Assembly: GCA_944385705.1 (NCBI GenBank)
Contig: CALWYF010000013.1
Coordinates: 1 to 50,878, forward strand
Direction: 5' to 3'
Length of the DNA stretch: 50,878 bases
From: an uncultured Oscillospiraceae bacterium
GTDB lineage: Bacteria; Bacillota; Clostridia; Oscillospirales; Oscillospiraceae
The notes below the pieces were generated by a model. That model worked only from the letters and a program-made list of their open reading frames with translations, was not told the DNA's origin and did no database searches. Positions within the stretch are counted from its first letter, which is position 1; each line of letters begins with the position of its first letter. Both the position numbers and the translations under genes were made by a program. Below are positions 32,073 to 40,680 of this stretch, one piece after another.

Positions 32073-34012
32073 AGCTGTTTCTCTTCTTTCTCTGGGGGTA
32101 TGCTGTCCCGGTATATGCCCAGCAGACGCACGGTGTCCCGGGAGCGTGGACTTATCTGGTCAAAGGAGGGGATGCCGCCATCCACATTGTCGCATAACCA
32201 GTCCATGGTCATTATCTCTTCGGGCCTGAGGGGACGGCTGGAGTCGTTCCTCACCCGGCCCTCCTGGTCCACTATCCTGGTGTAGAAGGGCTCCACCGTG
32301 CCGTCGATGATGCCCTGTTTCAGGATCTCCGCCAGACTGCGCACTCCGTCGGGGAGGGTGTCGCTTAGCTGCACATCGATGACGCCGCTGTCCATGCCCC
32401 ACCAGTAGTTTATGGCCTTGCTGGGTGGAACGTTTGCCCAGCTGCCGTTGAAGATGCTGAGGACTATCTGCTCGTAGAGCCTGCCCCAGTTCCAGCAGGG
32501 TACCGCCAGAGGCAGCATGGAGCCGTCCTCCTGAAGACAGTAGGTGCCCCACTCCAGGGCCCAGTGGGGGTTGCTGGAGTTGGTGGCATCCCGGTTGGAT
32601 ATGACGGTGATGCCGCTGTCTATAAGCTCCCGCACCGGCTGGGGCTCCACACAGGACCAGCGCAGCTTTATCCTGGCCCGGGGGTTGGTGAGCTTTACAC
32701 CCAGGGCAAAGGCGTTTATGCTGGCGCTCTCGCCGATAATGGGGTAATTGGAGACATAGCCGATGATATCCTCATTGGCCATGGCTCCGGCTATGGCTCC
32801 GGTGATGAACTTTCCCTCGTATATGCGGCTGTAGTACATGCGCACCCCGGCGTAGGGCAGGGACAGAGAGCAGTTGAGCACTTTAACATCGGGGTATTCC
32901 ACCGCTATCTTTCTGCAATCGCCTATCATTTGGGGAGTAGTGGCAAAGATGAGCTTGGCCCCCTCCTGCACCGCCTTCTCCATGGCGGAGTAGTAGTCCT
33001 TGTCAAAGGCGTTGTAGAGCTTGATGCTTACCCGGCTGCCCAGCTTTTCCTCCAGGTATTTCCGCCCATGGTCGTGGGCGCGGGTCCAGGCGCTGTGCCT
33101 GGGGTCAAAACCGTAGATGAAGGCAATATCTATGTGGTCGCTGTGGCCTACGCTCAGCAGCTTTGCCAGAAGGCTTTTGTCCTTTTCCTCCGGCTGGGTG
33201 CTGACGGCTATGGCCTCCTGGGTCTTGGCCTTGATGTCCGGCCAGATACTGCCCAGTTTTTTTATCAGCTCCGGCAGGGGCAGCTCCTTTATCTCTCCGA
33301 AGCTGAAGGTCTCCAGCCATATCAGCATGGCCTCCGCCGGGGTGATCTCCAGCTTCTCCACGTTCACCTTCTCAAAGGCTTGGATAAAGCGCACGTATCC
33401 CGCCGAGAAGCTGCGCCGGTCCCGCTCGGACCATACCTGGTCCTCGTCCATGCCCAGGGCGGCCTGAAGCCGGGCATACCAGCCCCGGTGGCGGAAGCTT
33501 ATGCCGTAGAGTCGGGAGAGAGAATAAAAGTGCATGAACTCATAGTACATCTGCACTGCGGGTTCGTCGTTGTATTCCGGGACCAGACGGGTGACCCGGG
33601 CGGCAATAAGGGGGGCGCCGTAGCTCTTCAGTACGCTGACCCGCTTGTTCCCCTCCTGCACATAGAAGCGGCCCATGTACTCGTAGCAGCGTATAGGGTC
33701 GCTTATGCCTGCGTCGTCCAGATGGGCGTCGCACAGCAGCATCCACTTGCAGGCAAACTCGCTGTCTGCCGGCAGCAGGGGCATGAAGTTGCCCGCCAGG
33801 GCGGTGGTGCGTCCGGCGGACTTGGTCCCGGTGACCAGACTCAAAGGTATGCTTATGATGCCCAGCTCCACCCGGGCGCTGATGCTGCTTTCATCCAGCA
33901 GCTCATCCAGCACCGGCAGATAAGGGTAGCCGCCCCGGGCCATGGCGGTCCTGTAATACTTCTGTCCGGCCTTGAGAGCCTTGGCGTATTGCTCCACGGT
34001 CTCTGGGCGCAT
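32069..34012 (-). CDS. Cytosolic fusion: ParB-like domain plus BMP-type periplasmic-binding domain
   Basis: A 647-residue protein without a signal peptide or lipobox. The first 200 or so residues contain GRFYVQEGNKRVSVLKSYG, which looks like the ParB/sulfiredoxin-type nucleotide-binding motif (xxxGNHRxxA). Residues from about 310 on (HIDIAFIYGFDPRHSAW, IFATTPQMIG, GKFITGAIAGAMA, IGYVSNYPI) match the BMP/Med family of nucleoside-binding proteins, which is normally exported. I infer a cytosolic sensor for a nucleoside-like ligand, coupled to the phosphoesterase. The start at 34012 has AGGAGG; an in-frame codon 78 bases upstream has none. Confidence 0.8.
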   Translation of the reverse strand: MRPETVEQYAKALKAGQKYYRTAMARGGYPYLPVLDELLDESSISARVELGIISIPLSLVTGTKSAGRTTALAGNFMPLLPADSEFACKWMLLCDAHLDDAGISDPIRCYEYMGRFYVQEGNKRVSVLKSYGAPLIAARVTRLVPEYNDEPAVQMYYEFMHFYSLSRLYGISFRHRGWYARLQAALGMDEDQVWSERDRRSFSAGYVRFIQAFEKVNVEKLEITPAEAMLIWLETFSFGEIKELPLPELIKKLGSIWPDIKAKTQEAIAVSTQPEEKDKSLLAKLLSVGHSDHIDIAFIYGFDPRHSAWTRAHDHGRKYLEEKLGSRVSIKLYNAFDKDYYSAMEKAVQEGAKLIFATTPQMIGDCRKIAVEYPDVKVLNCSLSLPYAGVRMYYSRIYEGKFITGAIAGAMANEDIIGYVSNYPIIGESASINAFALGVKLTNPRARIKLRWSCVEPQPVRELIDSGITVISNRDATNSSNPHWALEWGTYCLQEDGSMLPLAVPCWNWGRLYEQIVLSIFNGSWANVPPSKAINYWWGMDSGVIDVQLSDTLPDGVRSLAEILKQGIIDGTVEPFYTRIVDQEGRVRNDSSRPLRPEEIMTMDWLCDNVDGGIPSFDQISPRSRDTVRLLGIYRDSIPPEKEEKQL

Positions 34013-34117
34013 TATTGTCCTCCTAGTCCCCGCCTGTTCCGAGGCGGCTTGAAAATCTTTCCAAATCTCTGTACAGGGACAGTTTAGCATCCGTCCCGGC
34101 AGGCCGTCAAGTAAATG

Positions 34118-34149
34118 AAAAGAGGAGAGCGGGAAGCTCTCCTCTTTTT
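34118..34149 (-). terminator. Intrinsic terminator
   Basis: GAGGAGAGC-GGGAA-GCTCTCCTC with A- and T-rich flanks on both sides. It ends the minus-strand gene at 34159. Confidence 0.9.
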
Positions 34150-34158
34150 ACAACAGGT

Positions 34159-34593
34159 TTACAAATAGGGCCTGACGGCGGTACAGAGCTGCTCTTCCTG
34201 GGCGATCAGCTTTTTTGCGATGTCCTTGGCCTTTTCGTCTGCCGCCTGATATTGGTTGAGGTAGCGGCTCAGGGATTTGACCCCCATGTTGCAGCCGTCG
34301 GTTATCAAATCTGCAATGGTCTGATCCGACTCCTTCATCACCAGCATCACATTGGTCTTTATCCATGACATGCCTTTGGCCATGGCGCTGGGCTCCTTGC
34401 CCTGATCCTGAAAGCGGTGGAGCTGCTGTTCAATGTCGTTGCTCAGCTGCTGGTGATGGAGCTTGCAGTCCACCAGACTGCGCTTCAAAAGCTCGGAGTT
34501 GGTGTAGTCCAACACCTCGTCAATGGAGCTGACACCCATTTTCACACCGGAATCGCACTCTCTCAGGAGTTTTATGGTATCTTGTTCTATCAA
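34159..34593 (-). CDS. Helical-bundle protein, ferritin-like (DUF2383-like), function unknown
   Basis: A 144-residue, almost wholly helical soluble protein. The spacing of helices and segments such as MGVSSIDEVLDYT and ITDGCNMGVKSLSRYLNQYQAADEKAKDIAKKL suggest the four-helix DUF2383/ferritin-like group, but no metal-ligand pattern is clear to me. The start is TTG at 34593, set by GGGAGG. It is a single-gene unit with its own terminator. Confidence 0.65.
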   Translation of the reverse strand: MIEQDTIKLLRECDSGVKMGVSSIDEVLDYTNSELLKRSLVDCKLHHQQLSNDIEQQLHRFQDQGKEPSAMAKGMSWIKTNVMLVMKESDQTIADLITDGCNMGVKSLSRYLNQYQAADEKAKDIAKKLIAQEEQLCTAVRPYL

Positions 34594-34824
34594 TTTACAA
34601 CCTCCCTTGTATCATCGGCGGACAGAGAAGCCCGGTTTCCCGGCAATGCTGCATCTCAGGACGAAAACTCACAGACTGCATGAGAGCATGAAAAGATAGG
34701 GCCCGGATGCGCCTTCTGTCCAACAATGCTATATACAATTAGTATAGACAGAGAGAGGTAAATTAACAGAAGGGAATTTTTTCTTTTAATCTTTTAAACC
34801 AGTACTGTCTGAAGACAGACGGAC

Positions 34825-35592
34825 TTATGGATGGACAATATCCAGTTCAGGAGCTTTATCACGATATTTCTTAAGGATCGACTCATCTGAAACATCAGTT
34901 ACCAGATGGCGCATTTTTCCCAATTCCGCAGCCTGATAGAAAGCACGGACACCGAATTTGCTGGAATCGGCCATCACATACCAGTCGCTTGTCCACTGAG
35001 GGATGGCCCGGGACACGTAGGTGCTGAGCATGTTGTTCACGGTCAGACCGGTGTCGGGATCAATTCCAACACCACTGGAAAAAGCCTTGCCCACGAATAT
35101 CCCGCTGGTAGTGGCCTTGAGATTGGAATCGCTGGTGGCACAAAGCCCATCAGGGGTCATGATTATCTCACCGCCCAGCAGGATGATATCTTCCACATAG
35201 GGCTTGAGAATGGTGACAGCGGAGACATTGTTGGTTATTACCGATATCCCCTCCACTTCCTTTATCTTTTCAGCCAGTGAAAGACATGTCTTCCCGGAGC
35301 CCAAGAAAATAAAATCTCCCGGACATACATATGCTTTCGCCAGCTCGGTGAGTATATCTATCCTTGCCGGTATAGTCACTCCCGAATGCCTGATCTCAAT
35401 CTTTTGCGGTGCCTCTACAAGGATGGCGCCGCCGTGAGTGCGTTTGACAAAGCCCAGCTGCTCTATTTCGTCAAGATCTTTTCTGACAGTAACAACGCTG
35501 ACCCCCAGATAGTCCGATAGTTCTCTTGTGGATGCGGCGTTATTTGTGGACAAGTACTCTCTGAGCTTTATAAATCTGTCGTGCTTTAACAC
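34825..35592 (-). CDS. DeoR-family transcriptional regulator of the carbohydrate locus
   Basis: A 255-residue repressor with an N-terminal DeoR helix-turn-helix (LREYLSTNNAASTRELSDYLGVS, about 10-33) and a C-terminal sugar-phosphate-binding domain with FLGSGKTCLSLAEKI, VITNN and LLGGEI. DeoR proteins respond to phosphorylated sugars, in line with the kinase and epimerases nearby. GTG start with GGAGG. It lies last in a probable eamA-ulaE-deoR unit. The palindrome at 37646-37678 is its likely site. Confidence 0.92.
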   Translation of the reverse strand: MLKHDRFIKLREYLSTNNAASTRELSDYLGVSVVTVRKDLDEIEQLGFVKRTHGGAILVEAPQKIEIRHSGVTIPARIDILTELAKAYVCPGDFIFLGSGKTCLSLAEKIKEVEGISVITNNVSAVTILKPYVEDIILLGGEIIMTPDGLCATSDSNLKATTSGIFVGKAFSSGVGIDPDTGLTVNNMLSTYVSRAIPQWTSDWYVMADSSKFGVRAFYQAAELGKMRHLVTDVSDESILKKYRDKAPELDIVHP

Positions 35593-35738
35593 AAATATTC
35601 CTCCAAATCCGGCAGTTTTTTAAGCTCTGTTATAAGTTTAATTATACGGTTTAAAAAGAGAAAAAGCAAGGGAAATAGTTAAAGATAGAAAACGTGTTTG
35701 CATCTATAATCCCCTTTTTGCTTCTTGCTTGCTTATAT

Positions 35739-36596
35739 TTACTGGCTTGTTTGACTTGGAAAGCAATGCGAAATGAAAGTAAGGGCTTTCTTTACGTTTT
35801 CCTCTGCATTACCGCCTCTGTGCCACATTTCCAAAGTATAGGGGCCAAGGTAGCCCAGCGCCTCCATATGGGCAAAAACAGCGGGAAAGTTCACGCAGCC
35901 GCTTCCAAAAGGAATTCCCTTAAAGCGGGTGGAATTATTTCCTTCACGCAAAGTCTCTTTCACATGTACCGCCACGGTGCTGCTGAGGCCAAGACTCAGC
36001 TCTTCAAAAACGTCATTTTCCTTCCAGGCGGACAGATTGCCCATATCTGGGTACAGGGCCAGCCAGGGACAGGGCAGCTGCTGTTTGAGCTGCAGGCATT
36101 TTTTCACACTGCACATAAAAGGGGTGTCCATAGTCTCCATGGCCAGCATAACCTGATGGGTCGAGGCCATGCGGCAGGCTTCTCTCATCCCATCTGTAAA
36201 TAGCCTCATGCTGTCTGATGTTGAGGGTTCATAATAGACATCGTAGCCTGCAAGCTGAATCACGGATATTCCAAGCCTTTTGGAGAAGAGAATGGACTTT
36301 TCCATTATTTCAAGAGCCATTTTCCGCCTGCCGCTGTCGGCGCTGCCAAAGGGAAAGCGTCTGTGGGCACTGAGACACAGGGACTGTATTCCCAATCCCG
36401 TTGAGCGCAGCTCTTCTCCAAGAGCTTGCTGTCTGTCAGCCGTAAGATACAGCCTGGAAATTTTTTCATCAGACTCGTCAACGGATATCTCCAGATAATC
36501 AAAGCCAAGTTTTTTGGCTGACCTAAACTTGTCCGGCAGCGCTATTTCCTCAGGAAGAGCCTTTTCGTAAAGGCCAAGCAGATGCTGTCCCAACAT
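35739..36596 (-). CDS. ulaE: L-ribulose-5-phosphate 3-epimerase (UlaE/SgbU type)
   Basis: A 285-residue TIM-barrel enzyme interconverting L-xylulose-5-P and L-ribulose-5-P. The match to the UlaE family runs from end to end: LGLYEKALPEE, LGFDYLEISVDESDEKISRL, CLSAHRRFPFGS, VIQLAGYDVYYE, LYPDMGNLSAW, VAVHVKET and GPYTLEMWH. Metal ligands are expected to be the Glu, Asp, His and Glu in these segments. With the 4-epimerase at 44895 it predicts L-xylulose-5-P as a pathway intermediate. The gene has an AGGAGG site and lies between eamA and deoR. Confidence 0.93.
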   Translation of the reverse strand: MLGQHLLGLYEKALPEEIALPDKFRSAKKLGFDYLEISVDESDEKISRLYLTADRQQALGEELRSTGLGIQSLCLSAHRRFPFGSADSGRRKMALEIMEKSILFSKRLGISVIQLAGYDVYYEPSTSDSMRLFTDGMREACRMASTHQVMLAMETMDTPFMCSVKKCLQLKQQLPCPWLALYPDMGNLSAWKENDVFEELSLGLSSTVAVHVKETLREGNNSTRFKGIPFGSGCVNFPAVFAHMEALGYLGPYTLEMWHRGGNAEENVKKALTFISHCFPSQTSQ

Positions 36597-36644
36597 TTTT
36601 ATACCTCCTGCCCATGCTCCATGAAGCGGGCCATACCTGAATTA

Positions 36645-37547
36645 TCAATATGTCTGTGTATCCGTATTATGCTCTTTGAACTTGACCTTTTCCGAGCTGC
36701 CCAGCTCCATAATGACAATGCTTCCTATAAGTACCACTGCGCCAATCAGCGCTCTGACGGTAATGCTTTCCTTAAATACAAGCCAGCCGCCTACCATTGT
36801 AAAGACAGGGATGCTGGCAAAGATTATGCCTGTATTTACTGCACTGGTATAACGCTGGGCAAGGGCCTGTATATAGCTTGCTATGGCTGTGCTGACGATT
36901 CCAGTCCAGAATATACAGAACCAGCCGGACAGTTTTTCAGGTAAAGCAAGCCCGGACACCGGCACCGCCACCAGCAGGGCACACAGTGCCATTACCCCCA
37001 GAGGCACTACGGTCAGCACTACCGGATCGTCTCCGGAGGCCAGATACTTCTCTATAAGAAGGATCTGAGCCCCGGCCAGAGCGGAGCTGGACAGGCATAT
37101 CCAGATCCCGGCGCTGTATTGGAAACTGCCGTCGGCAGTGAGAAGCAGGATGCTGAAAAAGCCTCCGCAGACGCACAAAACGGTACGCAGCCCATAGCGC
37201 CGCCCCATAAACAAAAAGGCAAGCACCGGCACCATTATGGTCTGCAAACTGGTCAGGAAACCGGCAATGCTTACCGGTGCAGAGGCTATACCGGCAGTGC
37301 AGGTAACATGAGCCATGTATGTGACTATCCCTAAAAGGACAGAGTGCTTTATGGATTGGCGGTTTAGTTTGAGTATACAGTGCTTTCCCAGCGAAACGAA
37401 AGAAACAAAAAAGGCAAGGGCAAAACGCAAGGCAATAAAATTAAATATATCCAGCTCCTGAGTAGCAAATTTCAATACAATGCCGGTTATGCCCATTATA
37501 AGAGAATATATTAACAACAGTATATCCGCTTTCATCTGTGCTTTCAT
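36645..37547 (-). CDS. EamA-family (DMT) transporter
   Basis: A 300-residue membrane protein with ten hydrophobic helices in two EamA repeats, beginning MKAQMKADILLLIYSLIMG. DMT proteins usually export or exchange metabolites; the substrate is unknown, but the setting points to a sugar or its by-product. The start at 37547 follows GGAGGCAG; the frame runs 66 bases further upstream without a ribosome site and through the promoter. First gene of the minus-strand unit. Confidence 0.88.
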   Translation of the reverse strand: MKAQMKADILLLIYSLIMGITGIVLKFATQELDIFNFIALRFALAFFVSFVSLGKHCILKLNRQSIKHSVLLGIVTYMAHVTCTAGIASAPVSIAGFLTSLQTIMVPVLAFLFMGRRYGLRTVLCVCGGFFSILLLTADGSFQYSAGIWICLSSSALAGAQILLIEKYLASGDDPVVLTVVPLGVMALCALLVAVPVSGLALPEKLSGWFCIFWTGIVSTAIASYIQALAQRYTSAVNTGIIFASIPVFTMVGGWLVFKESITVRALIGAVVLIGSIVIMELGSSEKVKFKEHNTDTQTY

Positions 37548-37584
37548 AACTGCCTCCGGAAAAAGGACAATATACAGCAATAAA

Positions 37585-37613
37585 ATACTATCAAAACGAA
37601 AGAAAAAAGTCAA
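37585..37613 (-). promoter_or_regulatory. Promoter of the eamA-ulaE-deoR unit
   Basis: Minus-strand TTGACT (37608-37613), 17-base spacer, TAGTAT (37585-37590), about 38 bases before the eamA start. Confidence 0.65.
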
Positions 37614-37645
37614 TAAAAAGATATATAAAGAAATTAACGACTTGC

Positions 37646-37678
37646 GTATTTGCGTATTTTGCCTAAATACGCAAATAC
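37646..37678. promoter_or_regulatory. 33-bp palindrome between divergent promoters
   Basis: GTATTTGCGTATTT (37646-37659) and its exact complement (37665-37678) around TGCCT. The element also contains tandem TTGCGTATT repeats. It lies 33 and 36 bases upstream of the two -35 boxes, so one bound regulator, most simply the DeoR protein, could control both units. Confidence 0.75.
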
Positions 37679-37713
37679 TTTTTTATAAAAACCGATGAAA
37701 AAGAAAGAACTTG

Positions 37714-37742
37714 TTGACTTTTGCCAGCATACTATTTAGAAT
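37714..37742 (+). promoter_or_regulatory. Promoter of the plus-strand carbohydrate operon
   Basis: TTGACT (37714-37719), 17-base spacer, TAGAAT (37737-37742). Confidence 0.7.
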
Positions 37743-37803
37743 AGTAACTGTAGATAAGGCCAACTTTAAATATCGTTACATAAACGAAAGGAAAAGAAAC
37801 CAA

Positions 37804-38724
37804 ATGAAAGAGTATGTAATTGAAAGAGATGAGCTGTTCAAGTGGTGCTCTATTCCTGTTGACCAGCTGGAAAACCATCCGGACAGCAAGGTCAAGCTCA
37901 CGATCAAGGATACCCGCCAGGAGGCCATGAAGTTGGCCGGAAACATGATGGCCGATGAGGTCATCAAAAATAATGCCGAGGGCAAGCCCACAAGCTGGGT
38001 ACTCCCATCAGGGCCGGCCGACCAGTTCAATACTTTTATAGACCGGGTCAATAAAGAGAGAATAAGCCTTAAGAACCTGACGGTTTTTCACATGGACTAC
38101 CTGTTGGACTGGAACTCCAGAGTCTATCCCCTTGGAGACTATTATGAGAGTGCCCACGGCAGAATGCTCTATGGCTTTTACAACAAAATAGACCCGGAGC
38201 TGAACGTGCCGGAAAGCCAGCGCATCTGGCCCCGCGTTGAGGATCTGGACGAGATGGACAGAATGATAGAGGCAATTGGCGGCGTTGACACTGTCTGGGC
38301 CGGTGTGGGCTATAAGGGACTGGTCGCTTTCTGTGAGTCTCCCCATGACCCGCTGGAAAGGGTAAGCCTGGAAGATTATGAAAATATGAAGACCAAGATA
38401 GTCGAACTCAACTATGATACCACCATTGCAACGAGCCAGAGGAGCTTCGGCGGCTGCTACGACAGGGCAGGGCACCAGGCGGTCACCATCGGCTTTAAGT
38501 CCATGCTCTCAGCCAAACGCTGCGTGGCAATGATCTGCACCGGCGAGTGGAAGCAGACCGTGCTGAGAGTACTGATGTTCAGCGAGCCCACTCTTGAGTA
38601 CCCTGTAACTTTGTTCCCCAAACATATTCCGGAAGTTATCGTCCTGGCAGACCGGTTTACTGCGACTCACCCGATGTCCAAGGGCAAGATAGTGCTGTCC
38701 GCTGAAAATACCGGTAAGCACTGA
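37804..38724 (+). CDS. NagB-fold sugar isomerase-like protein, first of a tandem pair
   Basis: A 306-residue protein related to glucosamine-6-P deaminase/isomerase (NagB). The Asp of FHMDYLL (Asp98) matches NagB Asp72 and the Glu of AFCESP (Glu178) matches Glu148. However the NagB segment GVGNDGHIAFNE reads GVGYKGLVAFCE here, so Asp141 is Lys171 and the ring-opening His143 is Leu173. It probably does not deaminate glucosamine-6-P; an aldose-ketose isomerase on another sugar phosphate, or a lactonase-like role, is likelier. The start at 37804 has AAAGGA. First gene of the catabolic operon. Confidence 0.8.
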   Translation: MKEYVIERDELFKWCSIPVDQLENHPDSKVKLTIKDTRQEAMKLAGNMMADEVIKNNAEGKPTSWVLPSGPADQFNTFIDRVNKERISLKNLTVFHMDYLLDWNSRVYPLGDYYESAHGRMLYGFYNKIDPELNVPESQRIWPRVEDLDEMDRMIEAIGGVDTVWAGVGYKGLVAFCESPHDPLERVSLEDYENMKTKIVELNYDTTIATSQRSFGGCYDRAGHQAVTIGFKSMLSAKRCVAMICTGEWKQTVLRVLMFSEPTLEYPVTLFPKHIPEVIVLADRFTATHPMSKGKIVLSAENTGKH

Positions 38725-38759
38725 GCCTGATACCGACAAACATATAAGGAGAATTGACC

Positions 38760-39674
38760 ATGGAAATTTACAGAATTTCTCGTGAAGATATGCTCAGATG
38801 GTGCTCCATTCCCAGGGAGCAGCTGCTGAATAACCCCGACAGCAAAGTGGACCTGAGAATGTTCGACACTCGCAGGGACACCATGGAGATGGCCGGAAAC
38901 ATGATGGCCGATGAGGTAAAAAAGAACAACGCCGAGGGGAAAATCACCAAGTGGATACTGGGCTCCGGTCCTGAAGATCAATTCCAGACCTTTATCGACA
39001 GGGTAAACAATGAAAGGATAAGTCTTAAGAACCTTTATATTTTCCATATGGACTTCGGCCTGGACTGGAACTCCAGAATGTACCCCGAAGCAAATAACTG
39101 GCACAGCCCACAGGGCAGGATGAAGGTGCGCTTTTACGGAAAGATTGACCCGGAACTGAATGTACCGGAGGAGCAGCGCATCTGGCCCACACTGCAGGAC
39201 CTGGACTATGTTGACAACAAGATAGAAGAGCTGGGCGGCGTAGACACTCTGTGGGCCGGCATAGGCTACAAAGGCCTGGTGGCCTGGTGCGAATCCCCCA
39301 CGAACCCCTATCAGCGGGTCACCGAGGAAATGTATATAAACATGAAGACCAAGGTGGTCAACGTCAGCTATGAGAAGGTTGTGGAGTCCAGCCAGCGGGT
39401 CTACGGCGGCTGCTACGATATGATACCCCACCAGGCGGTTACCATAGGCATGAAGTCCATGCTTACCGCAAAGAGGGCCGTATGTATGATACCCACCGGA
39501 GAGTGGAAGATGACGGTGCTGAGAGTGCTCATGTTCAGTGACGCCACTCTGGAATATCCCTGCACTCTGCTGCCCAAGTACATCCCGGAGGTCATAGTCC
39601 TCACTGACAAGCACACCGCCACCCATCCGCTGTCTTTGGATGAGGTGCCTCTCTCCATAGAAAACCAGAGCTGA
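38760..39674 (+). CDS. NagB-fold sugar isomerase-like protein, second of a tandem pair
   Basis: A 304-residue paralogue of the preceding gene. The two align without a gap over the first 180 residues, where I count 120 identities. It carries the same unusual active-site pattern: Asp98 (FHMDFGL) and Glu178 (AWCESP) kept, Lys171 and Leu173 (GIGYKGLVAW) in place of the NagB Asp and His. Shared changes and adjacency suggest a heteromer or two related activities. The start at 38760 is set by AAGGAG (38746-38751); the upstream in-frame TTG lacks spacing. Confidence 0.8.
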   Translation: MEIYRISREDMLRWCSIPREQLLNNPDSKVDLRMFDTRRDTMEMAGNMMADEVKKNNAEGKITKWILGSGPEDQFQTFIDRVNNERISLKNLYIFHMDFGLDWNSRMYPEANNWHSPQGRMKVRFYGKIDPELNVPEEQRIWPTLQDLDYVDNKIEELGGVDTLWAGIGYKGLVAWCESPTNPYQRVTEEMYINMKTKVVNVSYEKVVESSQRVYGGCYDMIPHQAVTIGMKSMLTAKRAVCMIPTGEWKMTVLRVLMFSDATLEYPCTLLPKYIPEVIVLTDKHTATHPLSLDEVPLSIENQS

Positions 39675-39690
39675 GTCCGGGGGTGCTGAG

Positions 39691-40638
39691 ATGTACAAGA
39701 CCGGGGCCGTCGTGCTGAATAATATAGGCGGCGGGATAAACATTTGGGTGGACCATCTTCCCTCCGTTGGAGAATCCGTTCTTGGCTACGGCTTTGACGT
39801 GGCGGAAGATCTGGCCAAAGGCGGAAACGTGGCCGTGGCCATAGCCCGGCTGGGTATGGATGCCGCCATAATAGGAAAACTGGGTGACGACGAGGCAGGC
39901 AACAGAGACGCCAGATGGCTGAGAGAGAGCGGCGTAAACTGCCAGGGACTGATTCTGTCCCCGGAGGCCAAGACCGGCCAGGGGCTGGGAATCAATGAGC
40001 GGGTGACCGGACGCAATCTGATCGTCACAGGGGAGAGCAGCAGCAAGTGGCTTAGCTTTCAGGAAGTGGAAGAGAGTCTCCGCAGCCTTGCTCCGGCTGA
40101 ATTCTTTATCACAGGCTTTGAGATAAAGGAAGAACTGGTGCTGCCGGCGGCAAAGCTGGCAAAGGAGCTGGGGATGAAAGTGGTGCTGAATCCCAGCCCG
40201 TTGCCAAAGATGACTTTGGAAGCTATCCCCTATGTGGATTATTTCATAGTAAACGACATAGAGGCGAAAAAGCTCCTGGGCATGGAGGAGGATGCTCCTC
40301 TTGAGCCGGAAAAGGTACTCCGGGCGCTGAAAGAAAAGTATCAGACTGAAAATGTAATAATGACTATGGGCGGGGAAGGATATGCCGGACTTGAAAAAGA
40401 CCACTTCTTCTCCGGGGCCCAGATACCAGTTTCTCCAATTGTGGACACCAGCGGAGCCGGAGACGGGTTCCTTTCGGCAATGGTGGTAAATCTGCATTGG
40501 GGCAAGAACCTTGAAGAAGCCTGCCGCTGGGCAAATAAGTATGCTGCCAGGGTGGTGCTGGTAGACGGCACTTTAAAAGGCTACTCAACTGTAGAGGAAC
40601 TGGAGGCATTTTACCGTGAGCGCGGCGAAAGCCTTTAA
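39691..40638 (+). CDS. PfkB-family carbohydrate kinase
   Basis: A 315-residue ribokinase-type kinase. It has an N-terminal GG-containing substrate lid region (NNIGGGINIWVDHLP), the KGGNVAVAIARLG segment and the C-terminal catalytic motif DTSGAGDGFLSAM with the general-base Asp. Family members phosphorylate pentoses or ketohexoses, often at O5 or O1. In this operon a pentose 5-kinase is the simplest fit. It lies 16 bases after the NagB-like pair. Confidence 0.9.
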   Translation: MYKTGAVVLNNIGGGINIWVDHLPSVGESVLGYGFDVAEDLAKGGNVAVAIARLGMDAAIIGKLGDDEAGNRDARWLRESGVNCQGLILSPEAKTGQGLGINERVTGRNLIVTGESSSKWLSFQEVEESLRSLAPAEFFITGFEIKEELVLPAAKLAKELGMKVVLNPSPLPKMTLEAIPYVDYFIVNDIEAKKLLGMEEDAPLEPEKVLRALKEKYQTENVIMTMGGEGYAGLEKDHFFSGAQIPVSPIVDTSGAGDGFLSAMVVNLHWGKNLEEACRWANKYAARVVLVDGTLKGYSTVEELEAFYRERGESL

Positions 40639-40680
40639 TTTAATATTTTATCAATCAGTGTAAAAAGAAAGGAGAAAGAA

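Noticed and set aside
37711..37803. N-terminal extension of the first NagB-like protein
   Set aside because: It would begin inside the -35/-10 promoter; the paralogue begins at the equivalent of 37804.
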